Assembly (NCBI GenBank): GCA_016748015.1 | Contig: JAAOMT010000352.1 | Span: forward strand, 62,001 to 126,000 | DNA from: Geosiphon pyriformis | Taxonomy: Eukaryota > Glomeromycota > Glomeromycetes > Archaeosporales > Geosiphonaceae | DNA: 64,000 nt | Direction of reading: 5' to 3' | In this document: positions 31,629-45,300 of the stretch, in pieces | How the letters are laid out: each line of letters opens with the position of its first letter | Position numbering within the stretch: position 1 is the stretch's first letter | Position numbers and translations under genes: made by a program | The notes under the pieces: generated by a model | Told to the model about the DNA's origin: nothing | Databases searched by the model: none | The model's input: only the letters and a program-made list of their open reading frames with translations

Positions 31629-32731
31629 AGCAATCTCTAAAAATATTATAAAGATTATTGATTTTATTTTTATTTTATTTAACTTGATAAATACACTAAT
31701 TAACAAAAAAATTTTATGTATAGATAAATTTTTTAATATTAATTACAATATTGTTTATATTATTATTGATCTAAACAATTTTTTAAATACAGTTTTAAGA
31801 ACTTTTTATGTATAAACCAATAAAAATCAATGAAAATTTAATATAAAAAATATTAATAAAGTAAAATATAAATTTTTTAGAGTTTTAATATTCAATATTG
31901 CTATTATGTATATTAATAATTTTATTGTTATAAGAGGTTTTTAAATATAAATAGAATATAAAATATTGTTTATAAAGTAGTCTGTCTTTTAGCAAATAAG
32001 ATATTTTTCAAATTCTAATTTAAAGACTATAATAGTATTTTTATTAAATTTTTATCTTGTTTTCACAAATTAAAAACTTTGGTCTTTAAGTTAGTTAAAA
32101 CATTTTGCTTAGTTTCAAGTAATACATTAAATTTATTTTTGAAACTTTGGCTTTTTTTTAATGTTAACAATATTTTTAAAGTAATAATACTTTTTAATTC
32201 AAATATCTATTTTAATATTATTTAGTTTGCTTTATTAAAGACTAAAAAGTTATATTAAGTTTCAAAAATAACAGAATTTTAGTATGCTAAAAAAATACAT
32301 ATTAAGTCTTATATTAATAAAAAAACAAAAAATTTTAAGATAAACAAAAACCATATAATTTAAAATGTTTTAGATAATTTTTTTACAAAGTAGTATTAAA
32401 TTATTTAGTAATTAATAAAAAATTGGTATTAAAGCTTAAGTTACTTAGTCTAAGATAAATGTAATTATAGAGAGTTAAACAAGAAAGCATAAAATATTGA
32501 ATGTAGTTTTTAAAATATAACATCAATAATATTTTTTGCTGACTTATATAACTAATAAGACTTTTTTTGGTATTATGTATTTTATTAGTTTTAATAAATT
32601 GTTGAGTTTAATTTTGGATCTGTTTAATAGAAAAGCAGTTGGTTTTTCTGGTATTTCAAATAAATTATGAAAATATTACAACAAAATAATATTGAATATG
32701 CTTTTAGATTTTATAAACTTTTATTTGATAC
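31629..32731 (+). pseudogene. LINE1 middle part: endonuclease end and RT N-terminus
   Basis: Plus strand, decayed. Just after the LINE3 duplication it reads TIDYVF-like (KIIDFIFIL), then NINYNIVYIIIDLNNFLNT (the DTDHKAV endonuclease region), then a long connector. The RT start follows at about 32600-32731 (LFNRKAVGFSGISNKL, MLLDFINFYLI). The last codons are cut by LTR A5 and continue at 49565 as HKSV. Trp and Gln codons are often stops. Confidence 0.65.
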
Positions 32732-32856
32732 TATTATAGATAATTATTTTAGCATTGAAATAAATAAACTTATAACTTAATGCTTAATAACTAGTTATAT
32801 TGTTAATAATTTCTGGAGATTTTCGGATTTAAAAATTTTAGTTAAGTTTTTTATAT
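32732..32856 (-). repeat. Solo LTR A5, low-coordinate part
   Basis: In plus orientation it begins TATTATAGATAATTATTTTAG, the family A U5 end, and runs to the B2 insertion. The flanks ATAC (32728-32731) and GTAC (49565-49568) form the duplication, differing by one transition. The remainder lies at 48792-49564. Confidence 0.75.
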
Positions 32857-33506
32857 TGTTATTAGTTGAAGTAACAAGATAATAAAAAAAAAAAAAATAG
32901 AATTGTATAATAATAGAATGAATCAAAAAGAATTTAACTTCAAAGAGTGAATTGAATAAGTAAGGATTTAATGTGTAAGATCAGTTTCATAAAATATCTT
33001 AATTACTATTTTTTTAAAGGATAACCAGAGAATCTAAAAGTAGAAAAATAGTTTGTATTATTAACAAATAATAACATATTGATATAATTCTATGTCTTAT
33101 GTCAGCACTTTTAGAATTCAATATTAAATATAAAATGTGCTTTTCAGTTATATTTTATTTAATAATCTTCAGCTACAATTATATAAGTTAAGAAAAAGAT
33201 ATATAAATGCCAACAAGTAATTTTTTATCCTAAGATATTTAAATACTTAAAAGTAAAAAAAGAGAAATTAGTAATAAAAAAAAATTAAAATAAAGTTGTT
33301 ATTTGATTTTTTTGATTTGTATATGCTTTTTTATAGCTAAAAAATTTATTGCTTATATAGCTATTAAAAATAGTTAATAATCAGATTAATAATCAAATTA
33401 TTAATCAGATCAATGATCACTATCTAAAAATAGGGTGGCTAATTATGTAATATCAGTAGTTAATATATATAATAATTAATAAAAACTATGAGTTTCAATC
33501 ATAATA
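32857..33506 (-). repeat. 3' LTR of B2
   Basis: In plus orientation from TGTTATTAGTTGAAG to CAATCATAATA. It aligns with the reverse complement of the B1 LTR, including the minisatellite (about 33370-33420, four to five AT-shifted units) and TAAAAATAGGGTGGCTAATTA. Confidence 0.85.
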
Positions 33507-34022
33507 TTATTCTTTCCAAAGAAATTAAGTTCTGACAAAATCAAGTTATTTATAGAGTAGTTTAATGAAAAATTTTGTCTAATTCAAAGCTAATTAGTTT
33601 GTTAAAGTTTTTTGTAAATAAGATATATAATATCTGAAGTAAGCTAAGTTTTGTATTTAAAAGATCAAATCTTTGTATAAAAGTTTTGGCTTTTTTAGCA
33701 ATGGTCAAAACTTTTGAGATATCTAATCATATAATGCTCAGAATTTTTACTTGTATCTCTAAAGTTGTTTTCTTTATAAGCTTTATGTTTTCTATGATTT
33801 TACTAAAACAACCATAAAGTTTTAGTTGTCTTTTATATAATAGGTTTTTGTCTATGAGCAAAATTTCTTTAATCTTTTTCCAAGTATATTAGAAGATAAT
33901 AGTATATTTGCTGTTATGCTTTTAAGCATATATTTATCTATTTTACTGCCAATTTTTTTTTCTGATAGTGGTTTTCTTTGGTCTAATAACAGTATGTATT
34001 CTATTATTATTAGTTATAATGG
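33507..34022 (-). pseudogene. B2 ORF3 remnant
   Basis: The reverse complement aligns with 17520-18282 of B1 with no 241-bp duplication. The polypurine tract lies at the 33507 end, and the LYGRLGEI region and the RPKKTT segment follow. It is interrupted at about 34022 by A4 and resumes at 42387 (NNYF start). Presence in both copies shows ORF3 is an integral part of family B. Confidence 0.75.
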
Positions 34023-34835
34023 TATTACAAATGATTATTTGGGATGTTAAAACAAATAACAAATCTGTAACTTGGTGTTTAATAGTTAGTAATATTAGTA
34101 ATTTCTGAAGGTTTTGAAGTCTAAAAATTTTGGTTGAGTTCTTTGTATAATAAACAGAGATTTAATTGATAGTTTTTTTCATAAATTTTTTTCTTCAGCA
34201 TAGTGGCTAGTTTATTTTAGCAGTTGTGCTCTTTTGATAAGCTATCTTTAAATTTCTACTCTTATTTTTAGGTTTTTTATTAGACTATTCTTAATGTCAA
34301 AATATTTAATGCTTAATTCCTTTAATCAATTAGTAAATAACAAAGAAACCAAACAAAAAAAAATAAAAAAAAATAAAAAATTAATATTTTATTAATAGTT
34401 GTAATCAAGAACTATTGGTTTAATGTAATTAAGTATTGAATTCTATCAATATAAAGTGTTAATAGTATAAAAGTGAGTAATATTTTTAATTAAATGACAA
34501 TAGATGTTTTATTAATATTAATGTGTTTCTATTTCAAGTTATAGAAAACTATCTTTTAAAAAAAGAATATTAAGATTTTAAACTTTATCAAATTCTGAAT
34601 ACTTTTCTACTTTTAACATTCTTATTATATATACATAATTTCTGTTATATAAGATTCCTGGAAATTCTGCAATTTCCAAAAAGAATCCTAAAATTCTGCA
34701 ATTTCTTAAAAAAAATTTTGGAATTCTGAAATTCTGCAATTCTTTAAAAAAATTCTGGAATTTTCTATTTTACTATGTTTATTTTTGATTGGCTATTTTA
34801 TTTATTATTATAATTCCTAATTTTTATAAGTAACA
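34023..34835 (-). repeat. 3' LTR of A4
   Basis: Plus orientation TATTACAAATGATT...TTATAAGTAACA. It contains the AACTTGGTGTTTAATAG U5 motif and AATTCTGCAATT palindromes (34660-34770). A purine tract lies just right of 34835 on the minus strand. Confidence 0.85.
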
Positions 34836-37800
34836 TTATTCTTTCTTTTTAATATTGAATTTTATTAAGATTTCCTAAATCTCTTAAATTTTTTCTTAGA
34901 TTAGCTCTATTATTTCTTTCTTAAAAATTACTTAGACAATATTGGTCTGTAATTTTTCAAATTGAGTATTAATAATTTTTTCCAATTGGTTGATAGTTAC
35001 TATGTTTATTATTAGATATAATAATATTTCCAAACAGTCTTGAAACCTTGTTTGTAATTGGTATATTGCTTATATTTGTATAGATAGATTGTTTTTTCTT
35101 ACAAATTGTTTGAATTGTTGTAATATTATTATATTGAATATTTGTTTTGTTTTATTTGTATATAAGTTTTAAATATTGAGTTTTTGTCCCAAATAATAAT
35201 AACAAAACTTCTTTGAAAATTGTTGTGTCCACTATTTCCAATTTTTTTTGGTTAACTTCTTATATAGTACTATTGTCTTTAGTATTTCTATGGATATTTT
35301 TACTTTTGCTATTATATCCTCTACTATATTTTTATATTTTCTGTATATCTTATATTGTATTTCATACTGAGATTTCTATTTTGTTTCTGTATATTGAATG
35401 ATTTGTTAATTGATTGTGATTTTTATGTTCAGTTTTTAATATTTAATTAGTTAAAATAATTGTTGTATTAGTAAATAAATATTATTAGTAATTTTTATAT
35501 TTTTATTTGTTTTTAATATGTGTATTGGGTCTTTATATACTGTTTTTATTAATTATTTTAATGTGTTTGTGTCAATAATTATGATTGATTCTAGATTTCA
35601 TAGAATTTTATCTGATTAGACTAGTATTCATTATACTTCTAGTTGTAAAATATTACTAATAGATAATAATACTATGTTGTAATATGGTTTCAGTCAATCT
35701 CTATGTGCTGTTTTAGCTAAGATTTTGTTGTTTTATCTTAATTTATAAGCTCTATTTTCTAAAATTTTTCAATGTAAAATGGTTTATTCTATTCGAAATC
35801 AAATTTCTACTCTATTGTTTTTCTACTTTGGTATAATATAAGAATATTTTGTTTCCAATCCTAAATTCGATTGGTTTTTTTGGTAATTGATTATCATGTC
35901 ATTTTTTTTGTTTTGCTTGTGACTTTTAGATATTATTAATTGCTCTTTGTCTTTTGTTTTCTAAAGTTTCTATTAAATTGTATGTTCTTTTTAACAATGT
36001 TTTTTGAAAATTGGCTTTTATTATTGGTTTTATTGGATATGTATTGATATCTATCTTAACTGGTAATATTACTGTTCTATAAACAAGTTTAAATAGTGTT
36101 GCTTATATGGTATCTTGCTTTATTGTTTAATAAACAAATAATACTGATGATATAAACAAATCTTATTTGTTCTGGTTTTTTTGGATTTTGACTATTGCTT
36201 TACACAATGTTCTATTGAATTTTTCAACTAAGCTATTTGTTTATAGATAATATAATAATAATAATAGTCTCTTAATTCCAAATCTTTGACTTAATTCTGT
36301 TAATATTCTGTTCACAAAATGAGTTTTTTAATCTGATAACAATTTTTTGGACATTTATGTTAACAAATCAAATCTTGGTAAATAAATTCAGCTATAAATT
36401 TTGTATTTGTTTTTTGAATTGCTTTTGTTTTTGGCCATTTTGTAAGATAGTCTATGATTATTGCTATATATTGATTAACTTTGTTGGTTATTATTAATAG
36501 TTTGACTAAGTTAATTCTAATTTAATCAAATAGTTGTTTTACTTTAATTGGTTTTAGTGGTTTATTGAATCTTGTTTCTCTTTTTCTCTAATAAACATCA
36601 CAATTTTGAACATATTGAATAATTTTTAAATACATAAGTGGCCAATAGTATCTTTTTCTGGTTTTTTTTATGGTTGTTTTTTTATAAAAATGTCCTGCTG
36701 TTAGATCTGAATACATATTAAATAATATTGTTTTTTTCTTTAATTCTGTAATTACTTTGAATAACTGGTCTGAATTTTCTGTTTTTCTGATATAGTATAT
36801 TTTGATAAATAATAAAGTATTTTGATTGTTGTTTTATGTTGCTTTGTTTTTTTAAGATAATTTCTTCTTGAATTATTGAATATTAATATAATATTAGAGT
36901 TGTTAATATTTTTGTGTATTTATTTTTTATTATATTTTTGGATTAAAATGTTTAGATTTGTCTTATTTGTGACAAACTGTTAGTATTTCAGTTTTTTTTT
37001 TTTATAATGTACAGTATAATTAAATAGTAATAGTTTTATTTTTTATCTTGTATAGTAATTATTTCTAAATTCTTGTTTCTGAATTAATGTCAATCTTTTG
37101 TGATTAGTATACACATCAAACTTTTGATTCAAGTATTTTTTCTATTTGATAACAGTCCAATAGATAGCTAAATATTCTAATACTAAAGTTCTATAATTTT
37201 TTTTGGCTGAACTCAAACTTCTGTTGGCATATGCCACTAGATGTTCTTGTTTATTAGCTTCTTTTTATGACAATATGGCTTTCAATGCTTGACTGGATAC
37301 ATTAGTGATAATAATAAATGGCTTGTTATGATCTAGATAAATCAATCAATATTGAGGCTTGAATAAGCTTTCTTCTCAAGATGTTAAAAGCTTCTTGTTG
37401 GGTTTTAGTCTATTTATATTTAACATTTTTTGCTTGGAGCTAATGAAGTAATTGAACCAGTTTGAAGAAGTTTTGGATAAAACAGCAATAGTATTTAACA
37501 AATTCCAAAAATGCTTTTAATTCTGTAAGATTTGTTAATACTGGAAAGTTTTTAACTATTTTAATTTTATTTAAATTTGTTTTAATGTTATTTTTGTTTA
37601 TAACATGTTCCAAAAACTTGAATTCAGTTTTGTCAAAGAAGTATTTAGTTGTATTTAATTTCAATCTAGCTCTTTTTAATCTTTTGAATATTTGTTGAAA
37701 ATGATTAAGATAATTATCAAATGTTTTTGAGAACACATTAGTATTATCTAAGTAGATTACTACTAATTTTCATAATAATCTAGTGTAGACAATTTTCATA

Positions 37801-38700
37801 AGCTGTTAGAAAGTAGCTGAAGCATTAGTTAAGCCAAAAGGCATAATGTCAAATTCAAAATTCTTTTCTCTGGTTGTAAATACTGTTTTTTTCTTGTTAA
37901 CTGAATTCATAACTACTTGTCAATAACCATTATCTAAGTCTAATATTGAAAATCATTTCTTCTTTTTAAAAATATTGAATAATTCCTGGATCTATAAAAT
38001 TAGATAACTGTCTCCATAAGTAATACTATTGAGTTTTCTGTAATTTACACAAAAATAAATTTTTCTATTTTTTTTTAGACAAATATCATTAGTAATAATT
38101 ATAGACTTATTGATAATTGAATTAACTTATTGTTTAAAATTTTGTTGATTTCTTGTTAGATGATTTTATGACTGGCTGGTAGTATTTTGTATGCTTTTTT
38201 TTTGATTAATATTGCATTTTCAGTTTTGCCAAATTCATTTTTACTGGCAAAGATGTCAGTAAAGTTGTTGAATAGCATTTTGAATTGCATTTGTTAAAGT
38301 GGATCTAAATTTTCCAAGTTTATTTGTTCTAATTATTCTGGTTACAACAAATAATATTTTTCTTATCTGTATATAGTTTGTAATATAATATTCACATATT
38401 GACACAGTTGTAAAAGATCTGAAATAATGGTGGGTGTTTAATTCTCAACTTCAATACTTAAGTATCTAATGATAGATTTACTTGGTATTTCTATGAGATT
38501 TTTAGTTATGTTATATATTGGAATCTTAATGTGTCTATAATTCTTGGCTGGTATGTAGAAATTGGTAATGTCAATCTTTTTTGATTCACAAATGTTTGTT
38601 TTAGCTTCAAAAATCTGGGATTGATCTTTTACTTTCCTTTCTATAGCTAATATATACTGGTCATATGGTAAAATAGAAATTGATTAATGGATAAATATAA
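34836..38700 (-). pseudogene. A4 C-terminal extension, integrase, RNase H and RT
   Basis: The reverse complement aligns with A3 from the LTR upstream. Integrase lies at about 35960-36720, RNase H at about 37040-37400 and RT at about 37440-38280. The open piece 37440-37736 reads VFSKTFDNYLNHFQQIFKRL and FLEFVKYYCCFI. The catalytic YLDD is YLDN (near 37745), so RT is dead in addition to having stops. The connector to dUTPase lies at 38300-38700. Confidence 0.8.
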
Positions 38701-40786
38701 TTTTTCTCTTGTTAATTGTTTTTTTTTACTATATTGACTGGTATTTCTATTTTACTTATAGATATAAATCTTTTTATCTCTTTAACTGTAATTTTTAATT
38801 CTTTTCTTGTTCTTACTGATACTAACTGAGCTATTTTAATTAAAAACAAAAATATTGTCTGTGTTATTTTTTTGTTTGGTTTAATAATATCCTTTTTCTA
38901 AGTCATTTTGTAGTATTGCAATGATATTTCTTACATATTTTATATTAATTATTCTTTTTCTAATATTAATCCTTTTTTTTACTAAACTAGATTTAAAAGC
39001 TAATTGGATCATTGTTATTGTCAGAATTTTCAGTACTATTTTCAAATCTATATTAATGTGTAAATGAAGTTCTAATTAGATAACAGTTTTTCTGAATATT
39101 TAAGATTAAATTTTGTATTAGTATTATGTGAATGTTCTGGTTTAATATTTTTATTATTATTGCTAAACCATTTAAGTTTTTGTTTTATTGAAAGATTTGA
39201 AAGCACAATATATTGTTTGAAATTATAATTGGAATTTGAATTGTTATTGTTGTTATTGCCATTGTAGATAAAGTTGAAACTATTGTTGTTGTTATTGTCA
39301 GAGTCTGAATTGTAATTAATATTCAATTCTGATTCTGATATGCATTTACTAATTGGTTTTTCTTCTTTAAGAATTGAATAAATTATGTGTAATAATGAAT
39401 TATAAATAAAATCACAATTATCATAATATTTAAAGTTATTGGGAATTAGACAATATTTACAAAGTCTAGTATTTAGTTGTTCCAAATACTGTTCTTGCTC
39501 TTTTTTAGTAAATGCTAGATCTTGGTAGTGTTTATAAAATTGTTTTGGGTTATTCAAAATGTTGATAAATCTATCCGAATTGGGAATAAGAACAGTTTTA
39601 ACAGATTCTGGTAGATTATTCTTAATTGTAAGTATTTTATTAAGTAAAGTGTCTTTGACTTTGGCACTTATCATTTGCCAGATTTTATATTTATTGTGTA
39701 AGTAGTCATTCAAACATGAAAGTGCTTATTTCTATGTAATGTTAAAAAATGTTTTTTGGCTTATTCAGTTGCTTATTAAGATTGTATATTGGCATAATAC
39801 ATTACATATTTCTTCTTGACCAGAAATATCATTTTACATTCCTTTATTAAGCAATATTTTTTTACAAACAAGACATAATTCATTGTTCTATTTTTTTTGT
39901 TATTTTGGATATCTGAAACATTTTTAGTGGCACAGTTTACAGTAGTAATAAGTATGTATTCAGTAGTTTTTTTTAGACAAAATCCAAGCTTTTATAGAGA
40001 AAAGCTTTTTATTATAGTTTATATATCTAAGTAAAATATATAGTAGTTTTTTTTTTGTGTTTATAGAATATGATTTATTTTATTCACTGGTTATTTTTTC
40101 AGTAGTTGTGGTGGCTTTTAGTTTGTTTTTTTTTGTTTTTTTTTCTTTATTGTCCTAAAAGAGTATTAGCAATAATTTTTTTTTCCAGATAGGTTTTTTT
40201 TTTCTTTCAATTCAATCAATGATTGTTTTCTTAAAGAAGCTTTAAAGTGTCTACAAATGGCAGGTACTCAATTATGTTAACCATTAAATATTAACTGAAG
40301 CTTTTGAGTATTCCAGTCAAGTATGGCATTGGTTTTGAACAGCCAGTTATTATCAATAAAAGCTTGGTATTGTGTGGTTTTTATTACAAGAACTTTAATT
40401 AATACTATAATGCTATTAACTTCAAATAAAAAGTTATTGATTTTGTTAATGTAAGTCTTGATAGCTTCATTAGTAATAATAATTTTAATGTTAGCAGTAT
40501 AATTAACTTGACAATCTAATTGGTTTATGAGTTGTTATGTAATAATGCTGTTTACTAATCCACTATAAAAAATTAGCTTAATAGATTGATCATCAACTTT
40601 AGCATTAATATACATAGTAATAATTGGTTTAATATTAAGAGTGGCTCTATTGAATAAAAATAGTATTATTGATTCCTTTAATTTGAAAGGAAATATGGCT
40701 ATAAATAACTTGTTTTCAGTAATAGTTGCTAGTAGAATGTTGTTGATAAATGGTGTTTTTAGATTAGTTTTCAAGTTGTTGAATAG
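38701..40786 (-). pseudogene. A4 dUTPase, linker and protease
   Basis: dUTPase is recognisable at about 38720-39060 (INIRKRIINIKYVRNIIAILQND). The linker follows with open piece 39072-39713, containing LCKYCLIPNNFKYYDNCDF (one Cys lost) and the Asn/Ser tract. The second linker part lies at 39720-40500. The protease piece 40535-40774 ends FYSGLVNSII, with the catalytic Asp changed to Tyr. It aligns with 4951-8700 of A3 without an LTR D insertion. Confidence 0.8.
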
Positions 40787-41254
40787 TGTTACAGATAATT
40801 ATTTGAGATGTTAATACAAATAACTTAGTACTTAATAAGTAATTTGTTGGGTGATATCTGAAGATTTTGGTTGAGTTTTTTGTATAATAAACAAAAATTC
40901 AATGTTGATATTTTGTTGTGATAGTTTTTTAATTTCCTCTCTAACTTTCAAGTTAGTATGCATTGTTGTTTATAGCCTCTCAAAATAATTATTCCATCAA
41001 TTTTTTTTTCAGCTTAATAGCCAGTTTTCTGGTAAGCTATTCTTTAATTTTAAGTATTTACTCTTATTTCTGGGTTTTTTATCAGTTCTTTTGATATTAA
41101 TAACTTCACATGTTAATTCTTAATCAATTAGTAAACTACAAAAAAAGAAAAAAAAAGAAAATAAAATAAAGAAAATAAAAGAAAATAAAAGAAATTAGTA
41201 TTATGTCAATAACTATAATTAAGAGCTATTGGTTCAATGTAGTTAAGTATTATA
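40787..41254 (-). repeat. Partial A-type LTR inside A4
   Basis: Plus orientation TGTTACAGATAATTATTTG to AGCTATTGGTTCAATG, i.e. the U5/R end of an A LTR lacking U3. It lies where gag should be, between protease and the gag N-terminus. An LTR inserted and the area then lost about 1.8 kb, or an unequal exchange occurred (inference). Confidence 0.75.
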
Positions 41255-41540
41255 TTTTTTTTGATGTTTCTGTTGGTGTTTGTAATATTCTTTTGTTTGC
41301 AAAGATAATAAAAAATCTTTGTTAGATGTATTTTTCAATTTTTTTATTAATGTAGAATTGAAAGTTGATTCTGTTGGCCAATAGTTACTTATTAGTTCAA
41401 AGTAAATTTGGTAATATTAAAATAAGGATTTTACAAATTCTAAATAATTTTCTTTTATAATTTTTTGGTCTGTTACTTTTCCAAATAGTTGATATTGATA
41501 CTGGTTTTCTGTTAAATTATATTTTATAGAAAGCACTAAA
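41255..41540 (-). pseudogene. A4 gag N-terminus and leader remnant
   Basis: Aligns with 24230-24644 of A1 (GATGTTTCTGTTGGTGTTTG...) with a shortened middle. It ends with a decayed primer-binding site (AGCACTAAA) next to the 5' LTR. Confidence 0.7.
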
Positions 41541-42386
41541 TATTATAAGTAATTATTTGAAATGTTAAAACAAATAACAAACTTATAACTTGGTACTTAA
41601 TAGCTGGTAATATTGGTAATTTCTAAAGATTTTGAAGTTTAAAGGTTTTGGTTAAGTTTTTTGTATAATGAATATAAATTTAATTGATGATTTTTTCTAT
41701 GAATTTTTTTCTTTAGTATGTTAACTAGTTTATTTTAATAGTTGTGCCTTTTTGGTAAGCTATTCTTAAATTTTTACTCTTATTTTTGGGTCTTTTACCA
41801 GGCTATTTTTGACATCAAAATACTTAACACTTAATTCCTTTAATTAATTAATAAACAACAAAAAAACAAAACAAAAAAATAAATAAATAAATAAAAATAA
41901 AAATAAAAAATTAGTATTTTATTAATAGTCATGATTAAAATCTATTAGTCCAAAGTAGTTAAGTATTAAATTTTATTAACATAAAGTGTTAATAGTATGA
42001 AAGTGAGTAATATTTTTAATCAAGTAATAATAATATAGATTGAATAATAATTAGATGTTTTATTAATATTGATATGTTTCTATTTCAAGTTATAGAAAAC
42101 TATCTTTTAAAAAAAGGGTATTAAAATTCTAAACTTTATCAAATTCTGAATACTTTTCTGCTTTTAATACTCTCATTATATATATATTATTTGTGTTATA
42201 TAAGATTTCTGAAAATCCTGCAATTTTTAAAAAAAATCCTGGAATTTTACAATTCCTTAAAAAAAATCCTGGAATTTTGAAATCCTGTAATTTTCCAAGA
42301 AAATCTTAAAATTTTCTATTTTATTATGTTTATTTCTGATTGGTTATTTTATTTATTATTATAATTTTTGATTTTTATAAATAATA
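41541..42386 (-). repeat. 5' LTR of A4
   Basis: 846 bp. Plus orientation TATTATAAGTAATTATTTG...TTTATAAATAATA. It has the AT-run (41880-41910), AATCCTGGAATTTT palindromes (42210-42310) and the inverted PBS-like U5 segment. Confidence 0.85.
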
Positions 42387-45300
42387 GTGATTTGTTTTTC
42401 AATGATCAAAATATTATTTAGATAATTTTTGATCCAATATTCATAAAGAATATAAAAAAGCATTTTAAATGTTTTAATTTAGGAAATAATTGTTTATGTT
42501 AATTGAAAATATCTCTGTTTTGAGAATAATACATTTATTTATATTTGATTTTTGTTGATTTTTTGGGCTGGTATTATTACAACAAATAACTAATTAAGTT
42601 ATTTGTGATATTTTTTAAGTTTTGTATCATAAACAGAACAAATATTAAAAATTGTTCTATATTGATCTTATAGAATATATAAATCATTGTTTAAAACATT
42701 GTTGACTATAAAGAGTCTTTTCTATTGGTTAAAATATTTATTACTATATACATTGTTTTTGTTTGAGTAATATTTTAAAACCAAGTTACCAATACTTAAG
42801 AAAAGTGTTTTATAGATTTTTTTCTTCTTAAGCTTTTTTTAAAACTGTTTTATCTTTTTAAAAGCAATTATTTATGCTTTTACTAATGATATTAAGTGTT
42901 CTTTGCAAAATGTCTTTATAATTTTTTATTGTTATTTTTTCAAAAAATATTGTTTTAATATCAGTTTTTATTGGTAGAGTTGCTATTTGTTTATAAAACA
43001 AATAAAAAAGTTCATAACTTGTTATGTTATGATTCATAGTTTTATAAGCAAATAAAACTGAAGACAGTACTTTGTTCTCTAAGTTTGTTTCTTTACTAGT
43101 TTTGGCTAGGGTTTTACATAGTGTTTTATTAAATCATTCTACTAAGCTATTTGTTTAAAGATAATAAAGAGAAGAGAGTTTATAATATATTCTCATTTTT
43201 CTGTAAAGTTTTTTAATCAGTATACTAAAAAAAGCTTTTTCTTTATTAGATAAAAGTTTTTTGGGCATCTGTAGTGACAAATTATATCTTTGTAAATAAA
43301 ATTGGCTATTAAAACTGCTGTTTAATCTGAAATAGCTCTTGTTTTTATCTACTTTGTAAGATAGTTAGTAGTTGTAATAATATATCTGTTGTTATTAAAA
43401 GTTATTATTAAAGATTCAACAATATTTATACCAATTCTGTCAAATAATTGACTAAAAAAGATTAAATAGATATCTTTCTTGTAATTTGGTTTTTTTTTCT
43501 TTGATAGGTATCACAAATTTTGATGTACTTAGCAATATTTTTTTCTAAGATAGACCAATAATAATAAACTAAAGTTTTCTAAATTTTTTTTGTTTTTTCA
43601 AAGTGTCTAGTTAATAGATCAGTATATATGTTATAAATTACAATTTTTTTTCTTCAAATTTAATAACTTTTTAGAAGTGGTTAGAATTTTTTTTATTTTT
43701 TTTATAAAATTGGTTCTAATAAATTAAATAGAAATTTAATTGTTTATACAAATTTTTTTTGCTGTTAAGTATAGTCTGATAGATATTGTTCTTTATCCAA
43801 AAATTTTATTAGTGCAGAATAGTTGTTTAAGTCTATTATTATGCTTGTTTAAGAGAAAATTACTATTATTTAAATTGGTTTGATTTGTGAAAGTTATACT
43901 ATTACTGGGTGGTAAGTCTGAAAAAACATTAGTGTTTTGATAATTTGCTTCTTTATAGTGTTGAATATCATAGTTAAATTCATCCAAGTAAAATATTCAG
44001 TGAGTTATCCATTTGTATTCCAGTTTTTTTTTGTTGTGCAGTCAAACCAAGGCTTAATAATCTGTTATCACTAGAAATTTTACACTAAAAAAATATTTAT
44101 TTCAGTAATTAGTAGCTCAAACTACTACTAAGCATTTTTGTTCAGTAATTAAATAGTTTTGTTTTGCTGGTGAAAATGTTTTACCAACATATACTATAAC
44201 ATGTTTTTTGCCTTTTTTATCTTTTTGTAAAAAAACAGCACCAAGTTTATAGCCAGATACATTAATATAAAGAATAAAAAGTTAATTTAGATTAAGTTAT
44301 ATAAGTATAGGTTCTGTAACCAATTTTTTTTTTAAAGTTTTAAAGGCTTTTTGTTAATATATATCTCAGTAGTAATTGACATTTTTCTGAATAATTAATT
44401 AAGAAAAAAGACAATTTTGGAGAAATTCTTGACAAATTTTTAATAATAAAAGGCTAAACCAAGAAAAAAACATAGTTTATAAACATTTATTGGTTGTTTA
44501 ATATTCTGAACTTTTTCAACCTTGGCTGGGTCAAAAAAATTTTCATTTTTTATAATAAAATGACCAAAAAACTGTGTAGATTGTTATTCAAAAAAAAGTT
44601 TAATTGGATTGATCTTGAAACCAGTATTTCTAAAGAAATCAAAAACTTTTTGTAAATGTTTAAGATATTTATCTTAGGTTTTTAAGTATACTATTATGTT
44701 ATTTAAATAAACTAAAATAAAATTTTTTTTAACTGATTCAAATACTTTGTTCATCAAGTATTAAAAAGTAAAAGAAATATTAGTAAGACCAAAAAGCATA
44801 ACTGTGAATTTATAGGTGTCATACTTAGTAATAAAAGCAGTTTTTTTTCTGCTTTTTGAATTCATTTTTATCTGCCAAAATCCAACAGTTAAGTCAATAG
44901 TTGAAAAAAAAGCAGCACTATTAAATTGGTTTAGCATTGTATCAATCTTAAAGAGTAAGTATATGTCTTTTTCAGTAATAATATTTAATTGTCAATAATT
45001 AATATAAAAGCATAAAGTTCTATCTTTTTTGGATATTATTATAACTGAAAATGCACATTTGCTTTTGGTTTTTTGTATGAATTCAAGATTTTTCATCCAG
45101 TTTATTTTTTTTTAATGAATTTATTATTGTATTAATTGAATTAATAAGGCTTCAAATAAATAAAGTGAATTTTTTTGGTGGTAATAGTATGTTGTATCAC
45201 ATAAGTATATCTAAGAGTATTATCTTCTTTTGAAATAACTAGATTGTTTCTAACCAACAGATTTTTAATGTTTATTTTTTTTTAAAAAAGATTTTTTTTG

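Larger units (their letters stand above)
34023..42386 (-). mobile_element. Ty3/Gypsy retrotransposon A4 (rearranged)
   Basis: Minus-strand A element. 3' LTR 34023-34835, pol to protease 34836-40786, a partial LTR replacing most of gag (40787-41254), gag N-terminus and leader 41255-41540, 5' LTR 41541-42386. The B2 flanks are ATGG (34019-34022) and GTGA (42387-42390). Both are one G-to-A step from GTGG, the B1 sequence at that site. Confidence 0.85.

Noticed and set aside
43793-43987. RNase H and the following segment in one open frame in B2, which would argue against a separate integrase ORF
   Set aside because: Alignment to B1 shows a one-base loss in a T run (CTCTCC versus TTTTC) in B2; the ancestral RNase H frame ends at the conserved stop.
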